Origin: an uncultured Sphingomonadaceae bacterium
GTDB lineage: Bacteria; Pseudomonadota; Alphaproteobacteria; Sphingomonadales; Sphingomonadaceae
Reading direction: 5' to 3'
DNA length: 64,000 nt
Assembly: GCA_903871605.1 (NCBI GenBank)
Contig: CAIQHF010000001.1
Coordinates: 1-64,000, forward strand
Made by a program: the position numbers and the translations under genes. Below are positions 46,298 to 60,125 of this stretch, piece by piece; within the stretch, counting starts at the first letter, position 1; every line of letters starts with the position of its first letter. Below the pieces are notes generated by a model that ran no database searches, was not told the origin of the DNA, and worked only from the letters and a program-made list of their open reading frames with translations.

Positions 46298-47527
46298 TCA
46301 GTGGGTCAGGATGCCGTGGCGCTTCTTGCCCAGGCTGATCTTCACCGCAACGTCCTCGAGCACGATCGCGAAACCCGGATCGGTGATCGCGAGATCGTTG
46401 AGACGCACCGCGCCCTCGGCGATCTTGCGCCGCGCCTCGCCATTGGAGGCGGCGAAGCCCATCACGGTCAGCGCCTGGACGAGCCCGATCGAGCCGCCAT
46501 TGATGCGCAGCGTCGGCAGGTCGTCGCCGACGGCCCCCTCCTCGAAGGTGCGGCGCGCGGTCTCGGCGGCCTCGGCGGCGGCGTGCGCGCTGTGGGCGAG
46601 CGTCGTCGCGGCGTCCGCGAGCGCCTTCTTGGCGTCGTTGATCGCGGCACCCTCGAGCGCCTCGAGCCGTGCGATCTCGTCGAGCGGCAGGTCGGTGAAC
46701 AGCCTGAGGAAGCGGCCGACGTCGGCGTCCTGCGTGTTGCGCCAGAATTGCCAATAATCATAGGGCGGCAGCATGTCGGCATTGAGCCAGACCGCGCCCT
46801 TGGCGGTCTTGCCCATCTTGCCGCCGTCCGCCGTCGTGATCAGCGGCGTGGTCAGCCCGAAGACCTGCTCGCCCGCGACGCGGCGGGTAAGCTCGATGCC
46901 GTTGACGATATTGCCCCACTGGTCCGATCCGCCCATCTGCAGCCGGCAGCCGACGCGGCGCGCGAGCTCGAGGAAGTCATAGCCCTGCAGGATCATGTAG
47001 TTGAATTCGAGGAAGGACAGCGACTGCTCGCGATCGAGCCTGAGCTTGACCGAATCGAAGCTCAGCATCCGGTTGATCGAGAAATGCTGGCCGATGTCGC
47101 GCAGGAAGGGGATATATTCGAGCTTGTCGAGCCATTCGGCATTGTCGACCATGATCGCGTCGGTCGGCCCGTCTCCGAAGGTCAGGAACCGCTCGAACAC
47201 GCGCTTGATCGACGCGATGTTGCCGGCGATGACATCCTCGGTCATCAGCTTGCGCGCTTCGTCCTTGAAGCTCGGATCGCCGATCTTGCCGGTGCCGCCG
47301 CCCATCACGACGATCGGCTTGTGGCCTGCCTGCTGGAGCCGGCGCAGCATCATGATCTGGACGAGGCTGCCGACATGCAGCGAGGGCGCGGTCGGATCGA
47401 AGCCGATATAGCCCGGCACGACCTGCCGCATCGCCAGGGCATCGAGCCCCGCCGCATCGGTCAGCTGGTGGATATAGCCGCGCTCTTCGAGTAGGCGCAG
47501 CAGATCGGATTGGTGGCTGTGGGTCAT
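46298..47527 (-). CDS. tyrS: Tyrosyl-tRNA synthetase
   Basis: 409 residues. Charges tRNA-Tyr. It is a class I synthetase: HIGH appears as His51-Val-Gly-Ser54, and KMSKS as Lys237-Met-Gly-Lys-Thr241. The tyrosine-binding [25 protein letters not shown] region is intact, and an S4 RNA-binding domain forms the C-terminus (about 340-405). It is divergent from anmK with 33 bases between starts. Confidence 0.97.
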   Translation of the reverse strand: MTHSHQSDLLRLLEERGYIHQLTDAAGLDALAMRQVVPGYIGFDPTAPSLHVGSLVQIMMLRRLQQAGHKPIVVMGGGTGKIGDPSFKDEARKLMTEDVIAGNIASIKRVFERFLTFGDGPTDAIMVDNAEWLDKLEYIPFLRDIGQHFSINRMLSFDSVKLRLDREQSLSFLEFNYMILQGYDFLELARRVGCRLQMGGSDQWGNIVNGIELTRRVAGEQVFGLTTPLITTADGGKMGKTAKGAVWLNADMLPPYDYWQFWRNTQDADVGRFLRLFTDLPLDEIARLEALEGAAINDAKKALADAATTLAHSAHAAAEAAETARRTFEEGAVGDDLPTLRINGGSIGLVQALTVMGFAASNGEARRKIAEGAVRLNDLAITDPGFAIVLEDVAVKISLGKKRHGILTH

Positions 47528-47560
47528 CGCGGGCGGACGCCTAGCACAGGGAGAGCGGGC

Positions 47561-48685
47561 ATGGGTAGCGTGGCGGAACCGCTCGACGTGCTGCCGGTCA
47601 GGCTTGCGATCGGACTGATGTCGGGCACGTCGCTCGACGGGATCGACGCCGCGCTGATCGAGACCGACGGTGAACGTCATGTCCGCACGATCGCGTTCCG
47701 TTCGGAGCCCTATTCGGCGCAGGCGCGGCGCCAGCTGCAGGAGACGACCGCGCTCGCCTGGAGCTATGAACGGCCGCGGCGGAGCCCCGAAATCGTTGCC
47801 GCCAGCGAGATGCTGACCAGGCGGCACCTGCTCGTCGTGCGGCAATTGCTGGCCTCCGCCGGGGTCACGATCGAGGCGATCGACGTGATCGGCTTCCACG
47901 GCCAGACGGTCGCGCACCGCCCCGAGCGCGGCTGGACATGGCAGATCGGCGACGGCGACGCGATGGCGGCGGCGCTCGGCGTGCCGGTCGTCGCCGATCT
48001 GCGCCAGGCCGATGTCGCGGCAGGCGGGCAGGGTGCGCCGCTGCTGCCGGTCTATCACCGCGCCTTGCTCGCCGGGACGACGCTGCCCGCGGCGGTGCTC
48101 AATCTGGGCGGCGTCGCCAACATCACCTATGTCGACGTTGACGGCGAGATGGTCGCGTTCGATACCGGCCCCGCGAGCAGCCTGGTCGACGACTGGATGG
48201 CCGCCGAGACGGGGCAGAGCTACGATGCCGGCGGCGCGCTCGCCGCGACCGGCGCGGTCCACAGCGACGTGCTGACCCAGATGCTCGACAATCCGTGGTT
48301 CGACCAGCGGCCGCCCAAGTCGCTCGATCGCGCCGATTTCACGATGGCGCCGGCGCGCGGCCTGGCGCCCGCCGATGGTGCCGCGACACTGACCGCCTTC
48401 ACCGCCGCGACCGTCGAGCTGGCGCTGCGCCATCTGCCCGCGCGGCCGACGCGACTGATTGTCGCGGGCGGCGGGCGCCACAATGCGACGATGATGGCGA
48501 TGCTGGCCGACGCCTGCGCGATGCCCGTCGTGCCGATCGAGACGCTCGGCGCCAATGGCGATGCGACCGAGGCCGAGGGCTTCGCCTATATGGCGGTACG
48601 CAGCCTCGCGGGGCTGCCGATCAGCTTTCCGGGAACGACGGGGGTGCCCGCGCCGCTCACCGGCGGGCGGCTGTCGAAGCCCTGA
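47561..48685 (+). CDS. anmK: Anhydro-N-acetylmuramic acid kinase
   Basis: 374 residues. Phosphorylates and opens 1,6-anhydro-MurNAc released during cell wall turnover, giving MurNAc-6-phosphate for recycling. The ATP-binding start [15 protein letters not shown] (18-32), [34 protein letters not shown] and the C-terminal GGGRHN and EAFAYM-like segment all fit. It is convergent with the unknown gene at 48689, three bases away. Confidence 0.95.
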   Translation: MGSVAEPLDVLPVRLAIGLMSGTSLDGIDAALIETDGERHVRTIAFRSEPYSAQARRQLQETTALAWSYERPRRSPEIVAASEMLTRRHLLVVRQLLASAGVTIEAIDVIGFHGQTVAHRPERGWTWQIGDGDAMAAALGVPVVADLRQADVAAGGQGAPLLPVYHRALLAGTTLPAAVLNLGGVANITYVDVDGEMVAFDTGPASSLVDDWMAAETGQSYDAGGALAATGAVHSDVLTQMLDNPWFDQRPPKSLDRADFTMAPARGLAPADGAATLTAFTAATVELALRHLPARPTRLIVAGGGRHNATMMAMLADACAMPVVPIETLGANGDATEAEGFAYMAVRSLAGLPISFPGTTGVPAPLTGGRLSKP

Positions 48686-48688
48686 TCG

Positions 48689-49357
48689 TCAGGCGTCGCG
48701 GCGCGCCATTTCGCGCGTCTCGAGCAGATCCCACAGGCCGCTGTGCTGGACGAGCAGTTGCTGCGCGCCGAAGCCGATCGCGCGTTCGATGCCTGGCGTC
48801 GTCGCGGAATCGGCGGCGACCGCGATCGCATCCTTGAGCCCCGGCAGGTCGAGCGGCGGCGGCTGGATGCCGAATCGCTGCGCGGCGCCGTCGAGTACGG
48901 CGCGGATCGGCCGCCAGTCGAGCACCAGCGCGAGCGCCGCGCCCAGCGCGCAGCCATTGCGTTCGGATTGGGCGAGCGTGGCGAGCGCGTGCGTCTGGCC
49001 GATCACCGCCGCCTCGCTGCGGGCCTGGCCGAGCGTGCTTGGGATCGGCCCGGCGGCGACCACCAGCCTTGCGAGGAAGGCGCGCTCGGATGCGAAGCCG
49101 AGCCCGGCGCGGTGCAGCCAGGCGCGCGGGATGGGATCTGTGACGCGTTGTGCGGCGAGCTCGATCACGCCAGGATAGCGGCCGTGGAGCAGGCAGACGA
49201 AATGCGCGACATCGGCAAGATTGCGCGCGCTATGCTCGCCTTCGAGCAAGGCCTGTGACGCGCTGTAGGGATGCCGGGCGCTGCCATGCTCGGCGACGAG
49301 CGCGGCGAGCATCTCGCCCGCGCCCTGTGGCCGGTCGGTCCTTGCGGTCGACGCCAT
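48689..49357 (-). CDS. Conserved hypothetical protein
   Basis: 222 residues, mostly helical with no signal peptide or membrane segment. Conserved-looking parts are ARNLADVAHFVCLLHGRYPGV-type (two halves), ARAWLH, RAFLARLVVAAGPIPST and ALALVLDWRPIR. I recognise no enzyme motif. It is convergent with anmK and lies 105 bases downstream of the rpoD stop, on the same strand. It is probably a sphingomonad-restricted family. Confidence 0.65.
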   Translation of the reverse strand: MASTARTDRPQGAGEMLAALVAEHGSARHPYSASQALLEGEHSARNLADVAHFVCLLHGRYPGVIELAAQRVTDPIPRAWLHRAGLGFASERAFLARLVVAAGPIPSTLGQARSEAAVIGQTHALATLAQSERNGCALGAALALVLDWRPIRAVLDGAAQRFGIQPPPLDLPGLKDAIAVAADSATTPGIERAIGFGAQQLLVQHSGLWDLLETREMARRDA

Positions 49358-49462
49358 CGACTACCCCTACGTAACGCGCACCGTATTGCGCGCCTCAAGG
49401 GCCATAGCGCGAAGGGGTAAAGGCGGAGTTTACGACGCCCCGCCGCGCCCCAGCCGGCCGGC

Positions 49463-51496
<2,034 letters not shown>

Positions 51497-51508
51497 TCTA
51501 CCAAACCC

Positions 51509-53401
51509 TCAGATGTCCGCGTCGCCAGCCAGCTCCCTCAACTCGGAAAGCCGGCGGTCCGTTTCCTGTCTCTCGCGCTGGAGGTGCTGCTGCTCCTCCC
51601 ACGCCCCGTCATTCGTCGCATCGCCCAAACGAGCCGTCGCTTCGGCGATCCGGGCATCGAGCTCGGACCGCTTGACCATCACGTCGATGACTTCCCCCAG
51701 ATCGCGGCGCGCGCGTTCCAAATCCGCATCGCCGCGCTGGAAAGAAAAGGCAAGCCCGTTCGCACGGCCCCGCTTCTGTAGGAGATCAATCGCACCGACT
51801 CGCAGCAATATGGTGGTCAGCGCCTCGCCTTCAAGAACCGTGCCGCGCCAGGCCGCCTCGACGAGCGCGGATCGGAGCTGGTCGAGTGCTGGATCGGCGA
51901 AGACGAGATGCGACAATGCCTCGACATGCTCGGCGATCGCGGCGGGGACGCGCAGCAGCCCCGCAAGGAGCGCGCGTGCGGTCGCCGGATCGATGCCGGA
52001 GCGGCTCATCGCCCGGGCGGCGTCCGAGACGGGGCGGGGGGCGGGCCAGGCACCTCGCCGGTCACCGGGTCGGTCGCCGGTCCGGTCGCCGGGCTTGGCC
52101 GGCCGGCCGGCGGCGCGCGGCTGCCATTCGCGCCGGGGCGGGGCGAACAGCGCGTCGGCGCGCTGACGGAAGTCGCTGGCATAGGCGTAGCTGACGTCGC
52201 GGTCGGCGATCGCGCGGGCATGTTCGGCGAGCCGCTGCTTGAGCCCGGCGCGCGCCTCGGGCGTATCGAGCGGGAGCGCGGCCTGTTCGTGGCGCCACAG
52301 CCGCTCGACCAGCGGCTCGGGCGCCTCGAGCAGCGCCTCGATCGCCGGGGCGCCACCGGCGCGGACCAGATCGTCGGGGTCCTGCCCCGGCGGCAGCGTC
52401 AGGAAGCGCAGCGTGCGGCCTGGTGCAAGGAAGGGCAGCGCGCGGCCGATCGCGCGCACCGCCGCCTTCTGCCCGGCAGTGTCGCCGTCGAAGCACAGGA
52501 TCGGCGCGGGATCGAGCCGCCACAGCCGCTCGAGCTGGCCTTCGGTGAGCGCGGTGCCGAGCGGCGCGACCGCCTCGTCGATCCCCACGCCGGCGAGCGC
52601 GATCACGTCCATATAGCCCTCGACGACGATCACGCGCCCCGCCTTGCGGCTGGCGGGCGCGGCGCGGTCGAGGTTGAACAGCGTGCGGCCCTTGTCGAAC
52701 AGAACGGTCTCGGGCGAGTTGAGATATTTGGGTTCGCCGTCGCCCAGGATGCGCCCGCCGAACGCGATCGTCCGTCCGCGCGCGTCGCGTATCGGGATCA
52801 TCAGCCGGCCGCGGAACCGGTCATAGGGTTCGCGATTGGCCTCCTCGGGGCGGATCAGCAGCCCGCATTCGACCAGCTTCTCGTCGCCGACCGCCTTGAG
52901 CGCCGAGCGCAACGCGGTGCGGCTGTCGGGGGCGAGCCCGATGCGGAAGCTGCGCGCCTGCGTCGCCGAAATCCCGCGCTTCTGCAGATAGGCCCGCGCG
53001 CCGGCCCCCTCGGCGCGGCCGAGCTGCTCGACATACCAGGCCTCGGTCTGCGCCATGACGTCGTGGAGCGTCGAGGCGCGCTCGGCCTGTTCGCGGGACC
53101 GCGGGTCCTGCGCGGGGACGTCCAATCCGGCGGCCTGCGCCAGCTCCTTGACCGCATCGATGAACGGCAGGCCCTGATGATCGGTCATCCAGCGGATCGC
53201 ATCGCCATGCGCGCCGCAGCCGAAGCAATGGTAGAAGCCCTTGTCGTCGTTGACGGTGAAGCTTGGCGTCTTCTCGTTGTGGAACGGGCAGCACGCCTTC
53301 CACTCGCGCCCGGCGCGCTGGAGCTTGGTGGTCTTGCCGATCACGCCCGACAGCAGCGTGCGCGCGCGGAGCTCGTCGAGCCACTGAGGCGAAAGACTCA
53401 C
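51509..53401 (-). CDS. dnaG: DNA primase
   Basis: 630 residues from the GTG at 53401, which has a strong GGGAGGGGG site just upstream and overlaps the GIY-YIG stop by four bases (GTGA). It makes RNA primers for replication. The N-terminal zinc-binding domain has Cys38-x2-His41-x17-Cys59-x2-Cys62. The TOPRIM core shows VVEGYMDVIAL and FDGDTAGQKAA. The C-terminal third, the DnaB-binding region, contains a Pro/Arg-rich linker with GDRTGDRPGDR repeats at about 450-475. An ORF extending further upstream only mirrors the GIY-YIG gene. Confidence 0.96.
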   Translation of the reverse strand: MSLSPQWLDELRARTLLSGVIGKTTKLQRAGREWKACCPFHNEKTPSFTVNDDKGFYHCFGCGAHGDAIRWMTDHQGLPFIDAVKELAQAAGLDVPAQDPRSREQAERASTLHDVMAQTEAWYVEQLGRAEGAGARAYLQKRGISATQARSFRIGLAPDSRTALRSALKAVGDEKLVECGLLIRPEEANREPYDRFRGRLMIPIRDARGRTIAFGGRILGDGEPKYLNSPETVLFDKGRTLFNLDRAAPASRKAGRVIVVEGYMDVIALAGVGIDEAVAPLGTALTEGQLERLWRLDPAPILCFDGDTAGQKAAVRAIGRALPFLAPGRTLRFLTLPPGQDPDDLVRAGGAPAIEALLEAPEPLVERLWRHEQAALPLDTPEARAGLKQRLAEHARAIADRDVSYAYASDFRQRADALFAPPRREWQPRAAGRPAKPGDRTGDRPGDRRGAWPAPRPVSDAARAMSRSGIDPATARALLAGLLRVPAAIAEHVEALSHLVFADPALDQLRSALVEAAWRGTVLEGEALTTILLRVGAIDLLQKRGRANGLAFSFQRGDADLERARRDLGEVIDVMVKRSELDARIAEATARLGDATNDGAWEEQQHLQRERQETDRRLSELRELAGDADI

Positions 53402-53748
53402 GACTCCCCCTCCCGAGACGCGAGCGAATCCCTCTCTCCGTTCGTCCCGAGCGAAGTCGAGGGACGTTCGGCCGGCGGCTTGGCGAAGAAGGAGAGTCGC
53501 GCGTAGTCGCCAGCGATCCCGGCCTCTTTCTTCGCCCGCGACCAAGGCTTCAACCGACGCTCCATCGCCAGCGCTTCCTCGCGCGTCGGCGCGTCGCCGC
53601 ACCACATGCGCGTGACCGGCCGCCGCGTCGATGTAAACGCGCCGCCCTCGCCACGCTGATGCTGGGCGAGGCGGCGTTCGAGATCATCCGTGTGGCCGGT
53701 ATAATATCGGCCGTCCGCGCATCTCAGGATGTACACCCAGAATGCCAT
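53398..53748 (-). CDS. GIY-YIG family nuclease-like protein
   Basis: 116 residues. A small stand-alone GIY-YIG domain (UvrC/Intron-type nuclease fold): Val5-Tyr6-Ile7 and Tyr16-Thr17-Gly18 stand for GIY and YIG. The DLERRLAQHQRGEGG helix carries the catalytic Arg, and Glu63 in AMERRLKPWSRAKK is the expected metal-binding acid. Residues 95-104 ([10 protein letters not shown]) and the following tail are encoded by an A-family repeat arm. An inverted partner arm lies just upstream of the start, so the gene sits between the two. It splits the usual yqeY-dnaG-rpoD order. Biological function is unknown. Confidence 0.85.
   Translation of the reverse strand: MAFWVYILRCADGRYYTGHTDDLERRLAQHQRGEGGAFTSTRRPVTRMWCGDAPTREEALAMERRLKPWSRAKKEAGIAGDYARLSFFAKPPAERPSTSLGTNGERDSLASREGES
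53438..53465. repeat. A-family repeat arm inside the end of the GIY-YIG gene
   Basis: Single 28-base arm (CCGTTCGTCCCGAGCGAAGT then CGAGGGAC), read in frame as the protein's C-terminal tail. Its inverted partner is at 53765-53793. Confidence 0.9.
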
Positions 53749-53764
53749 CGTTGCTCCCGGAGCC

Positions 53765-53793
53765 GGTCCCTCGACTTCGCTCGGGACGAACGG
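53765..53793. repeat. A-family repeat arm upstream of the GIY-YIG gene
   Basis: Single 29-base arm (GGTCCCTCGACTTCGCTCGG then GACGAACGG), the reverse complement of the arm at 53438-53465. The two arms enclose a 299-base segment holding most of the GIY-YIG coding sequence. Confidence 0.9.
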
Positions 53794-53815
53794 GGTGGGG
53801 TGCGTCCCGGCTTGT

Positions 53816-54271
53816 TCACCCCGCCAGCCGCGCCTTCACCAGCGCGCTCGCCTTGCTCATGTCGAGGCTGGTCGCGTGGCGCGTCTTGAGCTCGGCCATC
53901 ACGCGGCCCATGTCCTTCAAGCCCGTCGCGCCGAGCTCGGCCTTGATCGCGTCGATCGCCATCACGGTTTCCTGGTCGGTGAGGCGCTGGGGCAGGAAGG
54001 CCTCGATCACCGCGACCTCGGCCGCCTCCGCCGCCGCCAGCTCGGGGCGCCCGCCCTTGTCGTACATCTCGATCGATTCGCGGCGCTGCTTGACCATCTT
54101 GTTGAGCACCTCGACCACCAGCAGGTCGTCGTCGGCGGGCGCCTGGCCGGTGCGCGCCTCGATGTCGCGGTTCTTGATCGCGCTGGAGACCAGGCGCAGC
54201 GCGCCGACCGTGGCGCTGTCGCGCGCCTTCATTGCGGCGACGAGCGCCTGCTGGATGTCGTCTCGTATCAT
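53816..54271 (-). CDS. yqeY: GatB/YqeY domain protein
   Basis: 151 residues from the ATG at 54271. A tail-domain homologue of the GatB subunit of the tRNA amidotransferase, with features IRDDIQQALVAAMKARD, TVGALRLVSSAIKNRDIEAR, VEAFLP-like IEAFLPQRLT and the C-terminal LDMSKASALVKARL. Its precise role is unsettled. It is often found next to dnaG-rpoD, as here. It is divergent from carA with 131 bases between starts. Confidence 0.93.
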   Translation of the reverse strand: MIRDDIQQALVAAMKARDSATVGALRLVSSAIKNRDIEARTGQAPADDDLLVVEVLNKMVKQRRESIEMYDKGGRPELAAAEAAEVAVIEAFLPQRLTDQETVMAIDAIKAELGATGLKDMGRVMAELKTRHATSLDMSKASALVKARLAG

Positions 54272-54402
54272 GGGGCCCCGCGGCAAACCGGAAAGGGGAA
54301 GATATAGCGCGGTCGGCCATTTTTTACTAGATTGACCGCAGCCGGAGGCATCCCTACCAACCCCGCCGTTTACCCGCCCGCCACCATCAAGAGGAGCCAG
54401 CA

Positions 54403-55665
54403 TTGGCCGAGACCACGCGCGTGCCCGACGGAGCGACCGGAGTCCTCGTGCTGGCATCGGGTGCCGTGATCTTCGGTCGCGGTTTCGGGGCGACCGGGAG
54501 CGCGGTCGGCGAGGTGTGCTTCAATACCGCGATGACCGGCTATCAGGAGGTGATGACCGATCCCTCCTATGCCGGGCAGATCGTCACCTTCACCTTCCCG
54601 CACATCGGCAATGTCGGCGCCAACGTCGAGGACGTCGAGGCAGTCAACCCGCATGCGCTCGGCCTGATCGTGCGCGAGGACGTGACCGCGCCGTCCAATT
54701 TCCGCTCGGCCGGGCGTTTCGACGACTGGCTGCGCTCGAACGGCCGGATCGGTCTCGCCGGCGTCGACACCCGCGCGCTGACCCGCGCGATCCGCATCGA
54801 GGGCGCGCCCAACGGGGTGATCGCGCACGACCCCGAGGGCAAGTTCGACATCGCCGCGCTGATCGAGCAAGCGCGCGCCTGGCCGGGGCTCGAGGGGATG
54901 GACCTGGCGAAGGACGTCTCGACGCTGCAGACCTACGATTGGGACGAGGGGCTTTGGACGCTGGGCGAAGGCTATGCAGCATCCTCACCCCTCCCCTTCA
55001 GGGGAGGGGCCGGGGGTGGGGCCTCGCTATCGGGCGGGGCGCTTGCGGATAGGCCCCACCCCAACCCCTCCCCTGAAGGGGAGGGGCATGACGCCCGTCC
55101 CCATGTCGTCGCGATCGACTATGGCCTCAAGCGTAACATCCTGCGCAACCTCGTCGCCGCCGGCGCGCGCGTGACCGTCGTGCCCGCGACCGCGACCTTC
55201 GAGGAGGTGATGCGCCACCGGCCCGACGGCGTGTTCCTCTCCAACGGACCCGGCGACCCGGCCGCGACCGGCGTCTATGCGGTTCCGGTGATCCGGGAGC
55301 TGATGGCGGTCGGCAAGCCGATCTTCGGTATCTGCCTCGGCCACCAGCTGCTCGGCCTCGCGATCGGCGCCAAGACGTACAAGATGCACCAGGGCCACCG
55401 CGGCGCCAACCATCCGGTCAAGCGCTCGGACGACGGCCGCGTCGAGATCACCAGCATGAACCACGGCTTCGCGGTCGACGCCGACACGCTCCCCGCCAAC
55501 GCCGAGGCGACGCACGTCTCACTGTTCGACGGCTCGCTTGCCGGATTGCGGCTGACCGACAAGCCGGCCTTCTCGGTGCAATATCACCCCGAAGCCAGCC
55601 CGGGGCCGCAGGACAGCCACTATCTGTTCGAGCAGTTTGTCGGCCAGCTTCGGAGCGCCGCATGA
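54403..55665 (+). CDS. carA: Carbamoyl-phosphate synthase small subunit with repeat-encoded linker
   Basis: 420 residues, about 38 more than E. coli CarA. Releases ammonia from glutamine for carbamoyl phosphate. The start is TTG at 54403 with GAGGAG six bases upstream; no ATG fits. The N-terminal CPSase domain (1-190: GEVCFNTAMTGYQEVMTDPSY, FTFPHIGNVG) is joined to the class I glutaminase domain (VVAIDYGLKRNILRNL, nucleophile Cys311 in GICLGHQLLG, QYHPEASPGP). Residues 195-228 of the linker are encoded by an inverted repeat element. carB follows only after an antisense DUF559 gene. Confidence 0.95.
   Translation: MAETTRVPDGATGVLVLASGAVIFGRGFGATGSAVGEVCFNTAMTGYQEVMTDPSYAGQIVTFTFPHIGNVGANVEDVEAVNPHALGLIVREDVTAPSNFRSAGRFDDWLRSNGRIGLAGVDTRALTRAIRIEGAPNGVIAHDPEGKFDIAALIEQARAWPGLEGMDLAKDVSTLQTYDWDEGLWTLGEGYAASSPLPFRGGAGGGASLSGGALADRPHPNPSPEGEGHDARPHVVAIDYGLKRNILRNLVAAGARVTVVPATATFEEVMRHRPDGVFLSNGPGDPAATGVYAVPVIRELMAVGKPIFGICLGHQLLGLAIGAKTYKMHQGHRGANHPVKRSDDGRVEITSMNHGFAVDADTLPANAEATHVSLFDGSLAGLRLTDKPAFSVQYHPEASPGPQDSHYLFEQFVGQLRSAA
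54986..55086. repeat. D-family palindromic element inside carA
   Basis: Inverted arms at 54986-55024 and 55051-55086 both contain CCCCTCCCCTTCAGGGGAGGGG followed by a GGGGTGGGGCCT-type end. They are separated by 26 bases. The element is read in frame as Gly/Pro/Ser-rich linker residues 195-228 of CarA. Confidence 0.93.
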
Positions 55666-55667
55666 CT

Positions 55668-55789
55668 CCCTCTCCCCATCGGGGAGAGGGTCGGGGTGAG
55701 GGGGAGCGCGCGTGAGCGCGCGTGGATGGCCTGTGGCTGCCTCTGGCGTCGGCCACCCTCACCCAACCCTCTCCCTCAAGGGAAAGGGC
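55668..55789. repeat. C-family palindromic element between carA and the DUF559 gene
   Basis: Left arm 55668-55703 (CCCTCTCCCC/GGGGAGAGGG plus TCGGGGTGAGGG), right arm 55754-55789 (CACCCTCACCCAACCCTCTC then CCTCAAGGGAAAGGGC). It starts three bases after the carA stop and abuts the DUF559 stop. Confidence 0.9.
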
Positions 55790-56137
55790 TCAAGCGCGAG
55801 CGTTCAGGATCGCGCATCGGATATCCTCCAGCACGCCTTCGGTGTTCGCCAGGACGTCACGATTCCAGTATCGCAGCACGGTGTAGCCGGCGGCTTCGAT
55901 CGCGGCCGTCCGTGCCGCTTCCCGCGGATCGTCAGCGTGCTGCCCGCCATCCACCTCGACCACCAACCGCACCGAGGCACTGGCGAAATCGGCGACGCAG
56001 CCAGCGATCGGCACCTGCCGCCTGAACTTCACGCCCTCGACCTGCCGGCTGCGCAGGTGCGACCACAATCTCGCTTCCGCATCGGTCGATCGCTGGCGCA
56101 GACCGCGCGCGATCGCGATGTTCCGTTCCGTCGTCAT
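55790..56137 (-). CDS. DUF559 (Vsr-like) endonuclease-fold protein
   Basis: 115 residues. The sequence is that of DUF559, related to the very-short-patch repair nuclease fold. It shows an LRQRSTDAEARLWSHLR start, KFRRQVPIAGCVADFAS with the core Asp, LVVEVDGGQHA, and TAAIEAAGYTVLRYWNRDVL. The Asp and Glu/Asp residues of the active site are present, so it could cut DNA, but its target is unknown. It lies antisense between carA and carB, with a C-family repeat on one side and a half copy on the other. This suggests later insertion into the carAB operon. Confidence 0.88.
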   Translation of the reverse strand: MTTERNIAIARGLRQRSTDAEARLWSHLRSRQVEGVKFRRQVPIAGCVADFASASVRLVVEVDGGQHADDPREAARTAAIEAAGYTVLRYWNRDVLANTEGVLEDIRCAILNARA

Positions 56138-56158
56138 CGCCGGATGCCCTCAGTCAAC

Positions 56159-56181
56159 CTTCTCCCGACCGGGAGAGGGCT
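56159..56181. repeat. Half copy of a C-family arm before carB
   Basis: CTTCTCCCGACCGGGAGAGGGC-type hairpin (56159-56181) lies upstream of the DUF559 start and 18 bases before the carB ATG. It is the counterpart of the complete C element on the other side of DUF559. Confidence 0.75.
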
Positions 56182-56198
56182 TATAGGTACCGCCTGAA

Positions 56199-59534
<3,336 letters not shown>

Positions 59535-59617
59535 ACTCCCACCATCGTTGACGCGTTGGAACGGCCCATCGGGAGGGGCCGAAGGCGGCGATTTTTATAC
59601 GAAAGGCAGTGGTTAGG

Positions 59618-60094
59618 ATGGCGACGGTCGAAAAGATGCCGATGCTCGAGGAGGGTCACCGGCTGATCACCGACGAGCTGCATCGCCTCAAGCACGAGCG
59701 CCCCGAGATCATCGATGCGATCGAGGAGGCCCGCGCGCATGGCGACCTCTCGGAAAACGCGGAATATCATGCGGCCAAGGAGCGCCAGGGGCAGATCGAG
59801 GCGTCGATCGCCGATCTCGAGGATCGGATGAGCCGCGCGGTGATCATCGATCCCAAGACGCTCAGCGGCGACAAGATCGTGTTCGGCGCGACGGTCCACC
59901 TGATCGACGAGGACGACAAGCCGATCACCTACCAGATCGTCGGCCAGATGGAGGCCGATGCCAAGCAGGGCAAGATCTCGTACAATTCGCCGCTGGGCCG
60001 CGCGCTGATCGGGCGCAAGGTCGGCGAGGATGTCGAGGTCACCGTGCCGTCGGGCGATCGCTTCTACACGGTCGACCGCATCGAATTCATCTGA
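59618..60094 (+). CDS. greA: Transcript cleavage factor GreA
   Basis: 158 residues from the ATG at 59618; GTG at 59609 is a weaker alternative. It rescues arrested RNA polymerase by stimulating transcript cleavage. The N-terminal coiled-coil (about 8-75) contains the acidic tip segment [17 protein letters not shown]-like [20 protein letters not shown] with Asp and Glu at the tip. The C-terminal FKBP-like domain ends [16 protein letters not shown] rhomboid gene follows after 31 bases. Confidence 0.96.
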   Translation: MATVEKMPMLEEGHRLITDELHRLKHERPEIIDAIEEARAHGDLSENAEYHAAKERQGQIEASIADLEDRMSRAVIIDPKTLSGDKIVFGATVHLIDEDDKPITYQIVGQMEADAKQGKISYNSPLGRALIGRKVGEDVEVTVPSGDRFYTVDRIEFI

Positions 60095-60125
60095 GCGGCG
60101 AGGCGACGCAGGACAGAGCGGCGCG

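Noticed and set aside
51509-53605. Longer start for dnaG
   Set aside because: The added N-terminus is the GIY-YIG gene in another frame; the zinc domain follows directly from the GTG at 53401.
59562-59597. Terminator after carB
   Set aside because: CGGCCC/GGGCCG can pair around an eight-base loop, but the T-rich ATTTTTA lies ten bases further on, so it is not a proper intrinsic terminator and may belong to the greA leader.
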